A stretch of 64,000 nt of DNA from Legionella spiritensis (GTDB taxonomy: Bacteria; Pseudomonadota; Gammaproteobacteria; Legionellales; Legionellaceae), in contig NZ_LT906457.1 of the NCBI RefSeq assembly GCF_900186965.1, positions 2,072,501-2,136,500 of the forward strand, written 5' to 3'. Under the pieces are notes generated by a model. The model ran no database searches, was not told the origin of the DNA, and saw only the letters and a program-made list of their open reading frames with translations. Position 1 is the stretch's first letter, and each line of letters begins with the position of its first letter. The translations under genes and the position numbers were made by a program. Shown here one piece after another: positions 29,345 through 37,636 of this stretch.

Positions 29345-30805
29345 ATGAAATGGGACACTGTTATCGGATTGGAAGTGCACGCCCAGCTAAAAACCAAATC
29401 CAAATTATTTTCAGGGGCGGCAACGGATTTTGGAGCAAAGCCCAACACGCAAACCTGTTTTATTGACGCAGGATTGCCGGGTGTATTACCGGTTCTCAAT
29501 CAAAAAGCCGTTGCCATGGCGATTCAGTTTGGTTTGGCTATAAATGCCCGCATCAATAGCCACTCTTATTTTGAGCGTAAAAATTATTTTTATCCCGATT
29601 TGCCCAAAGGTTATCAAATCAGCCAATTTCAGGCTCCCATAGTCAGTCAAGGCCAACTGGCCGTCGACAGGGGTAACGGAAACGTTACCATGGTGGAGAT
29701 AGTAAGGGCTCATCTGGAAGAGGACGCCGGAAAGTCCCTCCACGACCTGCAAAACGATGTTTCCGGTATTGATCTGAACAGAGCCGGCACGCCTCTTTTG
29801 GAGATTGTGACGGCACCCTGTATTTATTCTGCCGAAGAGGCCGTACAATATCTTAAAACGCTTCATCAACTCGTTCGATTCCTCGGGATCTGTGACGGCA
29901 ATATGCAGGAAGGTTCCTTTCGCTGTGACGTCAATATTTCTCTAAAACCCCATGGTTCCAAGAAGTTAGGCACACGTACGGAGCTAAAAAATCTCAACTC
30001 GTTTCGTTTTATAGAAAAAGCGATTCTTTATGAACAGGCCAGACATCAGGATTTGCTGGAACAGAATCAACCAATCATTCAGGAAACCCGCCTGTTTTGC
30101 CCGGTCACGGAAACCACGCAGGTTTTACGCAGCAAGGAAAATGAAAACGATTACCGCTATTTCCCCGATCCGGACTTGTTACCCGTAGTCATCACTCAGG
30201 AACAACTGGAAGAAATAAAACGCAATATGCCGATATTGCCTGCAGAAATCAAAAACAACCTGCAGCAATCGTCTGTCCGCCTGCAAGACGAGGAGATCCA
30301 GTTTATACTGGCAACACCAGCTAATTTCCATTATTTCGAACAAGTCCGCAATCAAACGGACGCCGATGAAAAAACCATTATAAACTGGCTTAAAGGGCCT
30401 TATGCGGCTGCACTAAACGAAAATAATCTATCGTTTGACGAACCACCTGTTCCTGCAAGGGAAATGGCCGGCCTGTTAAATCACTTACACAACAAAACCA
30501 TTTCCAACGCCATAGCCCGCCAGATATTCGATAAATTATGGCGTCAGGAAGGTCGTGTTGATGACATTATTGCCAAAGAAGGTTATCGGCAGATTGACGA
30601 TGAGATCTTACTGGATTCTATTGTGCAAACCGTTGTCAACCAATATCCGCAACAGGTTGCGGAATATCGTGGCGGCAAGGAAAAAATACTCGCCTTTTTC
30701 GTAGGGCAGGTTATGAAGCAAACCAAAGGCCAGGCTAATCCGGAACAAGTCAATCAATTATTGAAACACTATCTGGGGCCTGGCGATAAACCCCAGGATT
30801 CGTGA
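29345..30805 (+). CDS. gatB: Aspartyl/glutamyl-tRNA amidotransferase subunit B
   Basis: 486 residues. Kinase/amidase cradle with VIGLEVHAQLKTKSKLFSG at the start, YPDLPKGYQISQ, HLEEDAGKS, DLNRAGTPLLEIVT and GNMQEGSFRCDVN; the C-terminal ~150 residues form the tRNA-binding YqeY-like tail. Activates misacylated tRNA and adds the amide. Last gene of gatCAB; a REP element follows. Confidence 0.97.
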   Translation: MKWDTVIGLEVHAQLKTKSKLFSGAATDFGAKPNTQTCFIDAGLPGVLPVLNQKAVAMAIQFGLAINARINSHSYFERKNYFYPDLPKGYQISQFQAPIVSQGQLAVDRGNGNVTMVEIVRAHLEEDAGKSLHDLQNDVSGIDLNRAGTPLLEIVTAPCIYSAEEAVQYLKTLHQLVRFLGICDGNMQEGSFRCDVNISLKPHGSKKLGTRTELKNLNSFRFIEKAILYEQARHQDLLEQNQPIIQETRLFCPVTETTQVLRSKENENDYRYFPDPDLLPVVITQEQLEEIKRNMPILPAEIKNNLQQSSVRLQDEEIQFILATPANFHYFEQVRNQTDADEKTIINWLKGPYAAALNENNLSFDEPPVPAREMAGLLNHLHNKTISNAIARQIFDKLWRQEGRVDDIIAKEGYRQIDDEILLDSIVQTVVNQYPQQVAEYRGGKEKILAFFVGQVMKQTKGQANPEQVNQLLKHYLGPGDKPQDS

Positions 30806-30850
30806 ACAAAAATGTCCGGGCATCATGTTTTTACAAAAGAGCAGGCGTTT

Positions 30851-30941
30851 CCCGCATTACAGCGAAGCCTTCATGGCGGCTACATATTTCTTGTAAAAGA
30901 ACCGTAGCCCGTAAGGAGGCCAGCGGCCGTATTGCGGGTTT
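30851..30941. repeat. Composite REP/BIME-like element 4
   Basis: REP-B (CCCGCATTACAGCGAAGCCT to GCGGCTAC) followed by REP-A (GTAGCCCGTAAGGAGGCCAG to TTGCGGGTTT); here the order of halves is swapped relative to element 3. Located after gatB. Confidence 0.78.
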
Positions 30942-31033
30942 CATCGTTCAATATTGTCCCAAGAGAAAAGGGGCGCGCCCAAGTGAACGTTAATCGGTCG
31001 CTCTTTGTCCCCGGCAAGTTTCCGTTTACAAGA

Positions 31034-31057
31034 GTAAGCCGCTGACAAGCGGCTTAC
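31034..31057. terminator. Hairpin terminator of the L,D-transpeptidase gene
   Basis: Perfect 10-bp stem GTAAGCCGCT / AGCGGCTTAC with a GACA loop, 18 bp past the stop of the minus-strand transpeptidase gene. On that strand it is followed by TCTTGT. May also stop read-through from gatB. Confidence 0.6.
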
Positions 31058-31075
31058 GTATTATCGAATTATGGA

Positions 31076-31633
31076 TTAATGATAAGGTTTCACAACCACG
31101 GTTGTACCCACATCGATAAAGTTCTGACTCAACCACCTTGCCGCACTGGGTAGAACCCGAACACAGCCGTGACTGGCATTATAGTTGGGTACCTCGTAAG
31201 CGGCATGGATGGAATAACCGCCGTGGAAATGCATACAGTAAGGCATTTTTGCCCCGCCGCCTGTCTCTATAGGATAAAGACTTGACGTGCAATCCGGTCC
31301 TTTTTTGGAGTAAACACGGAAGGTACCGGTGACGGTATGACAACCCCGCCCAATGTCTTCACAAAAATCTTTCCCTCCCGACGCCCTGCCGGTTTTCACC
31401 CGATTGCCTTGTGCGTCGTAAGCAGCCCAGGCCGTGGCTTTGGGATCAAAGATAAAAACCTTGCGCCCGGTTGCCTGTCTTTTGTCAGGAAAATAACTAC
31501 TACCCTTATTATCCATACTGTGATGCACAGTATAGTGTGTATTGCCCGCATCATCGACGATGGCCTCGCGGTTCATTGAAGTACAAGCTGCAGTCAACAC
31601 ACAACATGGTCCAATGATTAATAGTTTGTTCAT
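31076..31633 (-). CDS. L,D-transpeptidase (YkuD domain) lipoprotein
   Basis: 185 residues. Lipoprotein signal with lipobox LTAAC (Cys at residue 17). The YkuD catalytic motif is HFHGGYSIHAAYEVPNYNAS followed by HGCVRV, with nucleophile Cys in SHGCVR. Such enzymes make 3-3 crosslinks in peptidoglycan or attach proteins to it. GGGAGGA precedes the ATG. Single gene. Confidence 0.9.
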   Translation of the reverse strand: MNKLLIIGPCCVLTAACTSMNREAIVDDAGNTHYTVHHSMDNKGSSYFPDKRQATGRKVFIFDPKATAWAAYDAQGNRVKTGRASGGKDFCEDIGRGCHTVTGTFRVYSKKGPDCTSSLYPIETGGGAKMPYCMHFHGGYSIHAAYEVPNYNASHGCVRVLPSAARWLSQNFIDVGTTVVVKPYH

Positions 31634-31737
31634 TGGTCAATCCTCCCTCTTTTTTTTATTTATCGGGAAGATTCTGAATAAGTTTAGAACTTTTTAATTA
31701 TTTTTTTATCTTGTTGAATTTTATAAATTCTTTTTGA

Positions 31738-32118
31738 TCATTTTTTATCTAACAAAAGCGCTTTGGGTAACAGAACGAGAATGGCCAGTTCAAGCTGCTC
31801 GTCGGTACATTCAAAACATCCGCCACGTGACGGCATCGCATTAATACCCTCGCTGGTGTTCGCCAGCAATTGCTTCAGCCCTTTTTTAATCCTCGGCTGC
31901 CAGTCGTTTGTCGCCTGGGCTTTGGGAGCCCCGAGCTCGATGAGAGGCTTGGGAGCATGGCAGGTGGCGCAAAATTCTTTAACAATTTGTTGCCCCTCAT
32001 CCTTGCTTCCCTTAATTTTTGCCAGAAACGTCTCGGGATTATGGGTAGCGGCCAGGGCTGCAGTGTTAAAAAAAAACGTCGGCAGCGCCAGCAGCCACAC
32101 TGAAATTACAAAATACAT
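31738..32118 (-). CDS. Small c-type cytochrome (cytochrome c5-like)
   Basis: 126 residues from the ATG after GAGGTGA (32118); the longer frame has no ribosome site. Signal peptide with cleavage after AALA near residue 24. One haem site CATCH and a distal Met in INAMPSRGG. The extra Cys pair in GGCFECTDEQ is typical of cytochrome c5. Periplasmic electron carrier. Its 5' end faces flgA. Confidence 0.85.
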   Translation of the reverse strand: MYFVISVWLLALPTFFFNTAALAATHNPETFLAKIKGSKDEGQQIVKEFCATCHAPKPLIELGAPKAQATNDWQPRIKKGLKQLLANTSEGINAMPSRGGCFECTDEQLELAILVLLPKALLLDKK

Positions 32119-32134
32119 ACTCACCTCAAAAAAT

Positions 32135-32150
32135 TGGCTTGTCTCTTGCA
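32135..32150 (+). promoter_or_regulatory. Sigma-54-like promoter of flgA
   Basis: TGGCTTGTCTCTTGCA matches the -24/-12 consensus TGGCACR-N4-TTGCW at all but two positions, with correct GG-GC spacing. Predicted start near 32162, ~60 bp before flgA. RpoN with FleQ drives early flagellar genes in Legionella and Pseudomonas. Confidence 0.55.
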
Positions 32151-32220
32151 TGGGCTTGCAGCGTATCATCGTTTATAAAAGCAGCGGATAGATACGCGAA
32201 AAAATATAAGGACGGATGTG

Positions 32221-32925
32221 ATGTTACAACGATTATTGTTTACCACCTTACTCTTTTTTACCATGTCAGGATTGCAGGCCCGGACGGTTCAATCGCTCAT
32301 TGTACTGAAAGATCGCGTGGAACAACACCTGTTAAACAAGCTTGCCGGACAATATGAGGGAACCATTAAAGTGACGGCGGATACGCCCGATCCCCGATTA
32401 CAATTAAAACAATGCGCCGATGATAAACTGCAAATCTTCAACCCCTATCAAACCGCTCTGCTGGGTTCCACGACAATAGGGGTTCGGTGTCAGGAGCCTG
32501 ACAATCACTGGACACTTTATATACCCACTCGCATCACTATTGAAAAACCGGTCGTTGTCGCCAAAAATAACCTTTTAAAGGGCGAGGTCATCAAGAAGGA
32601 CGACTTGCATCTGGTTCCCATGGATATCAGCCTGCTAAAACTGGGTTATTTCACAGATCCCGGGCAAGTTGCGGGACAGATTGCCAAACAGGCCGTGAAT
32701 CAGGGCAGTTATTTAATGCCCTCGACGCTGGAAGCCGCCAGGATTATTCGTAAAGGGCAGGAAGTACGCATACTGGCAATCAGCAACAATCTCAAGGTCT
32801 CCATGAAAGGGATTGCCCTGAGTGACGGGGCACAGGATGAATTGATAAAAGTCAAAAATCTGTCATCCAAACGAATTATTGAAGGCAGAGTGTCTAATAA
32901 AAATGAAGTACACATCACTCTGTAA
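32221..32925 (+). CDS. flgA: Flagellar P-ring assembly chaperone FlgA
   Basis: 234 residues; start at the ATG three bases after a GTG, following AAGGACGG. Signal peptide cleaved after GLQA. The C-terminal SAF-type domain (KPVVVAKNNLLKGEVIKKDDL...LMPSTLEAARIIRKGQEVRI) is typical of FlgA, which helps FlgI form the P ring in the periplasm. Followed by flgM and flgN, as in Pseudomonas and Legionella. Confidence 0.92.
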   Translation: MLQRLLFTTLLFFTMSGLQARTVQSLIVLKDRVEQHLLNKLAGQYEGTIKVTADTPDPRLQLKQCADDKLQIFNPYQTALLGSTTIGVRCQEPDNHWTLYIPTRITIEKPVVVAKNNLLKGEVIKKDDLHLVPMDISLLKLGYFTDPGQVAGQIAKQAVNQGSYLMPSTLEAARIIRKGQEVRILAISNNLKVSMKGIALSDGAQDELIKVKNLSSKRIIEGRVSNKNEVHITL

Positions 32926-32982
32926 CCAGGGTAGTGACTTTTTATTTATAATGTGATAGTTTAAAATTTAGCCGAAGTATAT

Positions 32983-33009
32983 TAAAGATTTTGCAAAAGG
33001 AGCCGATAA
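32983..33009 (+). promoter_or_regulatory. Sigma-28 (FliA) promoter overlapping the flgM ribosome-binding site
   Basis: TAAAGATT (32983-32990), exactly 11 bases, then GCCGATAA (33002-33009): a near-perfect match to the FliA consensus TAAAGTTT-N11-GCCGATAA. The -10 box ends two bases before the flgM ATG at 33012, and the spacer includes the AAAGGAG ribosome site. A transcript from here would start near 33016, inside flgM. Confidence 0.8.
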
Positions 33010-33011
33010 CT

Positions 33012-33326
33012 ATGGAGAGTGTACTTGAGAGAAAAGTTATGGTTAATTCTGTTAATGACTCCGGTAATTTCAAATTCATAGATCCTGACACCAAATTACC
33101 GCGCGCCGATACCCGGGCCAAAGAGTCCGTGACAACAGAAGCCAGCACCGTTAGCCTGAGCGATGTGTCGCAACAGATTTCGGCCCTGAAAGAGATGGTT
33201 TTAAACAGTTCCGAGATTAATTACGATCGTGTTCAAATGCTCAAGGAGCAATTGGACGCAGGACGCTACCAGATTCTAAGCAGTCGTATTGCCGAACGCA
33301 TGTATAGCGACTTTCAACTGGCCTAA
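33012..33326 (+). CDS. flgM: Anti-sigma-28 factor FlgM
   Basis: 104 residues from the ATG after AAAGGAG. The disordered N-terminal half and helical C-terminus (YDRVQMLKEQLDAGRYQILSS, then RIAERMYSDF) are typical of FlgM, which holds FliA inactive until the hook is finished and FlgM is exported. On mRNAs from the overlapping FliA promoter the first usable start would be Met10 (33039), still leaving a 95-residue FlgM of normal length. Confidence 0.9.
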   Translation: MESVLERKVMVNSVNDSGNFKFIDPDTKLPRADTRAKESVTTEASTVSLSDVSQQISALKEMVLNSSEINYDRVQMLKEQLDAGRYQILSSRIAERMYSDFQLA

Positions 33327-33338
33327 ACAGGAATTTAC

Positions 33339-33827
33339 ATGACCGACGTACAAAAGGATTTCATCAGTTTACTGGAGCATGAAATTGCGCTTGCCGACTC
33401 CTTGATCAAGGTGCTGGAAGAAGAAAAAATCGCCCTGACGGAAAGGCAATTTGAACAACTCGAAAACCTGTCAGAAACAAAGCAGTCGCTTGCCGGTCAA
33501 CTGGAAGACGCGCAAAAGCGGTTAATGCAACTGGTAGGTCAGACGGACATAACACGATATAAACAATCGCTGCATGATTTTCTAATAACCTGCTCTCAGG
33601 AATGCGCCGATAAAATCAATGTGCTAAATAACGAATTTGCTGAAAAACTCAATCTGTGCCGGGAAATTAACCTCGTTAACGGCCAGGTGATCACATCCAA
33701 TCTCGTAACCCGCAGAGAGATTGTCAGCGCCTTGACCGGCCAGGAAAACGCAGGGAAACCAGATACGTATACCGCCTCAGGCAATGTGAAGCCAACAGCC
33801 GGTTCCATCCGCCATCAAAAAGCGTAA
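33339..33827 (+). CDS. flgN: Flagellar chaperone FlgN
   Basis: 162 residues, all-helical. The N-terminal hairpin ISLLEHEIALADSLIKVLEE and LTERQFEQLENLSETKQSLAGQL are FlgN features. Chaperone for hook-associated proteins FlgK and FlgL. Lies 12 bp after flgM, so is probably co-transcribed with it. Confidence 0.88.
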   Translation: MTDVQKDFISLLEHEIALADSLIKVLEEEKIALTERQFEQLENLSETKQSLAGQLEDAQKRLMQLVGQTDITRYKQSLHDFLITCSQECADKINVLNNEFAEKLNLCREINLVNGQVITSNLVTRREIVSALTGQENAGKPDTYTASGNVKPTAGSIRHQKA

Positions 33828-33850
33828 ACAGAACAAAAATAACATTCCAC

Positions 33851-34127
33851 GTAGCCCGTCATGAAGGCAAGGCCGTAGGTTCTGTGCACTTATCTTTTGT
33901 CGAAGCGAAAATTGAGATAATTTAGCTCAAAATTTCGCTTGAATGAGGAGAATAGCCAGCCCTATTTGACGAATTCAAGCGAAATTTTGAGCAAATTAAT
34001 CGCAATTTGCAGCCGATAAAAGATAAGTGCACAGAGCCTAATGCGGGGTGATATACATTTGTATACATCCGAGCAGGATATTTGGCATGAAACCCGCAAT
34101 ACGGCTTACGGCCTCCTTGCGGGCTAC
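33851..34127. repeat. REP/BIME-like element 5, split by a long-hairpin insertion
   Basis: REP-B starts GTAGCCCGTCATGAAGGCAA, is cut after GGCCG at 33875, and resumes at 34041 with ATGCGGGG; REP-A (AACCCGCAATACGGCTTACG to GGGCTAC) ends at 34127. Joining the flanks across one TA restores a normal REP-B sequence. The 310-bp gap between flgN and the Cys-rich gene is almost wholly made of these repeats. Confidence 0.8.
33876..34040. repeat. Long-hairpin (MITE-like) element, second copy
   Basis: 165 bp bounded by TA. Outer arms TAGGTTCTGTGCACTTATCT and its inverse (AGATAAGTGCACAGAGCCTA) pair; inner arms GCTCAAAATTTCGCTTGAA and TTCAAGCGAAATTTTGAGC form a perfect 19-bp stem. Loop core TGAGGAGAATAGCCAGCCCT is shared with 11318-11481, but the arms differ. 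No reading frame inside. Confidence 0.85.
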
Positions 34128-34137
34128 CATCCTGGAC

Positions 34138-34524
34138 TCAATGAATTTGTTTTAAAGTATTACCCGGCGACACCTGCGGCTGTTCTTTCCCTTTATCAGG
34201 AACAACGGGTGCGACCATGCCCTCCGGCACCAACCCTTTCACTCTCATTTCACCATTTCCGGGCTTCACAGCTTGTCCATTGGCTTTTTTGCATCGAACC
34301 GTATGGCATTTCATTTTGCAGACGCCGTCTACGCAGCCGTAACACCCCCAATCAGCCCAGCAGCAGGCCCAGTTTCCGGATTCACCACTGATCCACTGTC
34401 CGCCGGATAATTGACACACTCCCTGTAAATCACCGTTTCCACCGGATTGTTGTTGCGCCATACCCGAAGAAACAGAGATCATAAAAAGGAAAGGCACCAC
34501 GATACCAGCAATTATTCTATTCAT
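34138..34524 (-). CDS. Secreted Cys-rich protein of unknown function
   Basis: 128 residues from the ATG at 34524, after AGGAGG. Signal peptide cleaved after SGMAQ near residue 23. The mature part has a compact cluster of about nine Cys between residues ~36 and ~80 (VCQLSGG, NWACCWADWGCYGCVDGVCK, MKCHTVRCKK), then a Pro/Lys-rich tail. The spacing suggests a small disulfide-bonded or metal-binding domain. I do not recognise the family. It faces away from the 748-residue gene. Confidence 0.6.
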   Translation of the reverse strand: MNRIIAGIVVPFLFMISVSSGMAQQQSGGNGDLQGVCQLSGGQWISGESGNWACCWADWGCYGCVDGVCKMKCHTVRCKKANGQAVKPGNGEMRVKGLVPEGMVAPVVPDKGKEQPQVSPGNTLKQIH

Positions 34525-34782
34525 GATCACGTCCTCCTGTGATACGAATGGGAAGGCTCGGCAAGTCCATTACCGCTTCTTCCAAGCATAGTCGTTGTTT
34601 TCAATTCAGGCAAAATACCACCAACGAGTGCCCAGGCGGAAAGCCGCTGAATATTTTTTTGGAGGGTACCGATGAATGGCCTGGTACTAGCGCGCCAACG
34701 GATACTATCCAACTGATCTGCGATTGATCTTATTTTGTAATTAATGTATTATTATTGGCCTTATTAACGAGCCTATAAAACC

Positions 34783-37029
34783 ATGTCTAAAAATTCGCTG
34801 TTTCATTTCCTTGATTCCCTTCATGATCCTGACATTGATCCGACAAAAAAACCCAATATTCCTTTTAAGGTCGTAAAAAAAGGCCGCCAACATGAAAAGC
34901 GTTATTTTTTAATTGCCCTGCCCGGACATAAAGAATCAGGCATCAGGGACGATGAGAAAACCTATACCCTGCAAGATCATCATATCAGTATCTATCAGGC
35001 GCAATACAACAGCATCCAGGCGTTAAGCCAATATCATTATACGGCCACTTTCCTTGACGATGAGGGTAACACCTGCAAGCTGCATGTTTATTTTAATGAC
35101 AACGATACCCAACATGGCGATCCCGTTGTAACCATGACTCGCAAAAACATCCATGAAAAGAGACAAAAAGAGATTCCGATTACACCAGGCGACCATCTGG
35201 CGCAGCAATTTTCCATGCTGGCGGAACAATCCGTAAAAGGGCCTGTCTCATTATTAAAAACACAACAAAGTGACATTAAAAATCAACTGATAGAAAACTA
35301 TGAACGCTATGAGCAACAGGCAACGGCGCTGTCTTCTGATTTGAAAACCAACTTTGATGAATACTTACGCCATCTGGACATATTAATCAAGATTACGCAT
35401 CATTTAGGTTATGTCACCGAGGACAGGCATTATCCAGCGATTAATAAAACGTTTATGCAGAGAAAAGCCGCACTTTTGGCAGACAGTGCAACGTCGGACA
35501 GCAAGAAACAATCGCCTGGAAAACCAGGGAAAACAAACGATAAACCGGGAAAAGCACAGGCAACAAGCCGAAAACAATCCGCCCCAAAAAAACAACCAAC
35601 ACCCCCTAAATCGAATGCAACAAAGGAATACGAACAAAACATTCATCATTTACTTAAGCGCTTTCATGAACTTGATAAAGACGATTTGGGATCCCTCCCG
35701 TCGGAACTTATTGATATTCAGGATCAAACCTCGAAAATGCTGGCCTTACTGGAATTTGAACAGCCGTCCGTGCGCCTGTCTGCGTCCAGTCTGGAACGGT
35801 TGATTACCCTGCAAACGAGTCTGAAACATTACGGAAAATCATTATTTACCCAACTCCTGGCAGAGAACCGCTATGATCTCGCCGGCTTAACAGGCACCAG
35901 TTATCACTGCATTGATGAATCCATTCTGGCTGAAGCCCTGAAAACCGGCAATTCCGCCCTTCTCGATTTTGCGCTGACGTATGGAAAATTCTCCATCAAT
36001 AGTCAGGCTATCGACATTGACGGCCAACGTTATAAAAGTGCTGTGCATTATTGCTTCTCCAACCATAGCAAAAAACACCCCCTGGTCGATTGCCTCTCGG
36101 TGTTAATCAAGCACGACGCGTCATTAATGGTGACAAGCAAGAACGGCCTGCCGATAGTCAACAACATCTTGTCGTCTTCCGCAACCAACCATCCGCTTTG
36201 CCAGGCGCTTGAAGCGAATAGAGAAAAAACGCTTGATTCACGCTCTTTTTATCTGAAACTGGCAAACACCCTGCACCATTACCTTTCGACTCACAACGAT
36301 ATGGCCTCAGGCAAAAAAGAAAACATCATGAGGGATATCGATTTTTATCAATCCCGCGCCGAACAAAATGGCTTGATTTCCACAGACCCAGGCAGGATGG
36401 CCGTGATACATAATACAAAAGCCCGCTGGATGAGCAGTCTGCCCACCACGGGTTTTCCGCAAGATTTGCTGGAAGATAAAGACATTCAATTGCTCTGTGT
36501 CAGGATAGAGATGCTGAGCAAAAGTTTCTTTGCAAATCTGGAAAAAGCGGAACAAAACGCCGTCAAAAAGTTTTTTGCCAATTTGCCGGAATCACCGGCG
36601 TTGATAGAAGCCGAGCAGTTGAAAAAAACATTTTCCGAACTGCCCGATGCAAAGACTCGCAAGGCGTTTGCCCTGCTATATCTGCAAGATTATGTCTCCA
36701 TGTGGACTATTTATAACAAAATAAGTACCACCATCTTCCAATTCAAATACGAGAAACCAGGCGAACGCGTCGTGAAGCAATTACATAACGATCTAATCCG
36801 AATGGATAAAGAAAACAGGGTTCTGCAAAAAAGATACGAGACGATAGAACAGGCGTTGCATTATTTTTACGACCTTCCGAACAAGAATAATAGCCCAACA
36901 ACCGCATCATCACCCGTATTTGCGGAACAATCCGGCCCCACGTTTTTCCAACCGGCGCCGGATAATAATTCCGGCCAGCAAGGGAAAAACCCAGTTAGCG
37001 CCCCTGCCGTAATCCCGGATCTTTCATAA
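34783..37029 (+). CDS. Large uncharacterised protein, candidate Dot/Icm effector
   Basis: 748 residues, no signal peptide or membrane segment. An N-terminal mixed domain (~1-130) and a helical stretch (~150-230) are followed by a low-complexity Lys/Pro/Gln/Ser linker (~235-282) and a second helical part. Residues ~365-480 (AEALKTGNSALLDFALTYGK, LSVLIKHDASLMVTSKNGLP) look like degenerate ankyrin-type repeats. The tail (~715-748) is Pro/Ser/Asn-rich. The plan fits a translocated Legionella protein, but I cannot name the family. Its 250-bp upstream region is AT-rich; no clear promoter is seen. Confidence 0.6.
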   Translation: MSKNSLFHFLDSLHDPDIDPTKKPNIPFKVVKKGRQHEKRYFLIALPGHKESGIRDDEKTYTLQDHHISIYQAQYNSIQALSQYHYTATFLDDEGNTCKLHVYFNDNDTQHGDPVVTMTRKNIHEKRQKEIPITPGDHLAQQFSMLAEQSVKGPVSLLKTQQSDIKNQLIENYERYEQQATALSSDLKTNFDEYLRHLDILIKITHHLGYVTEDRHYPAINKTFMQRKAALLADSATSDSKKQSPGKPGKTNDKPGKAQATSRKQSAPKKQPTPPKSNATKEYEQNIHHLLKRFHELDKDDLGSLPSELIDIQDQTSKMLALLEFEQPSVRLSASSLERLITLQTSLKHYGKSLFTQLLAENRYDLAGLTGTSYHCIDESILAEALKTGNSALLDFALTYGKFSINSQAIDIDGQRYKSAVHYCFSNHSKKHPLVDCLSVLIKHDASLMVTSKNGLPIVNNILSSSATNHPLCQALEANREKTLDSRSFYLKLANTLHHYLSTHNDMASGKKENIMRDIDFYQSRAEQNGLISTDPGRMAVIHNTKARWMSSLPTTGFPQDLLEDKDIQLLCVRIEMLSKSFFANLEKAEQNAVKKFFANLPESPALIEAEQLKKTFSELPDAKTRKAFALLYLQDYVSMWTIYNKISTTIFQFKYEKPGERVVKQLHNDLIRMDKENRVLQKRYETIEQALHYFYDLPNKNNSPTTASSPVFAEQSGPTFFQPAPDNNSGQQGKNPVSAPAVIPDLS

Positions 37030-37233
37030 AAAACAATACAAGGCATTATATAATGCCGGACGCGCCGCACACCAAAGAAGTAAACGCGATGAACATGCCA
37101 CTGCGCCATCATCAGATCCGGCACACATGGCACACCGCTTTTTCACAAACGGTCAAGCCGAATCTATGGAATGCCAACTGGAATTGATCGGTGGATTAGG
37201 CAAGTAAAACAAGACGGGTGATTTGTCCTTCTT

Positions 37234-37591
37234 GTAGCCCGTCATGAAGGCGAAGCCCTGAGGAATCTCGACATTTTTTTGCACAAAAAATGGAAGTGCC
37301 TGTGTTTTTGTGATCAAATTCAGATTACCTCGATCTGCCCCCTCTCCCGCGCCAGGAATTTGAGTAGTACGATGATATTTTTTCGCGGGATGAGGGTTGG
37401 GGAGAGGGGGCTGAGCAAGGTAATCTGATAGTAAGTAGAGGTCTTATCAGGCGAACACTGTTAAAAATACAGGGATATGTATTTTTAACAAAAATATGTC
37501 AGGATCACTCAGGGCTTCGCTGCATGCGGGGTAACGTTCCTAATTGGCACATCAAACCCGCAATACGGCCAGAGGCCTCCTTACGGGCTAC
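37234..37591. repeat. REP/BIME-like element 6 carrying a ~265-bp stacked insertion
   Basis: REP-B begins at 37234 (GTAGCCCGTCATGAAGGCGA), breaks off and resumes near 37513 (GGCTTCGCTGCATGCGGGG); REP-A ends at 37591. The insert is bounded by GCGAAGCCCTGAG (37250) and its exact inverse CTCAGGGCTTCGC. Inside are a 107-bp hairpin (37321-37427: CAGATTACCT...AGGTAATCTG, with GCCCCCTCTCCC pairing to GGGAGAGGGGGC) and a perfect 11-bp hairpin (37460-37489). Another repeat end, TTCGCGGAACCT, lies at 37617-37628. This accounts for most of the 607-bp gap. Confidence 0.7.
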
Positions 37592-37636
37592 TGATCGTTT
37601 GTAGGGGACCATTTTGTTCGCGGAACCTGAAACGCC

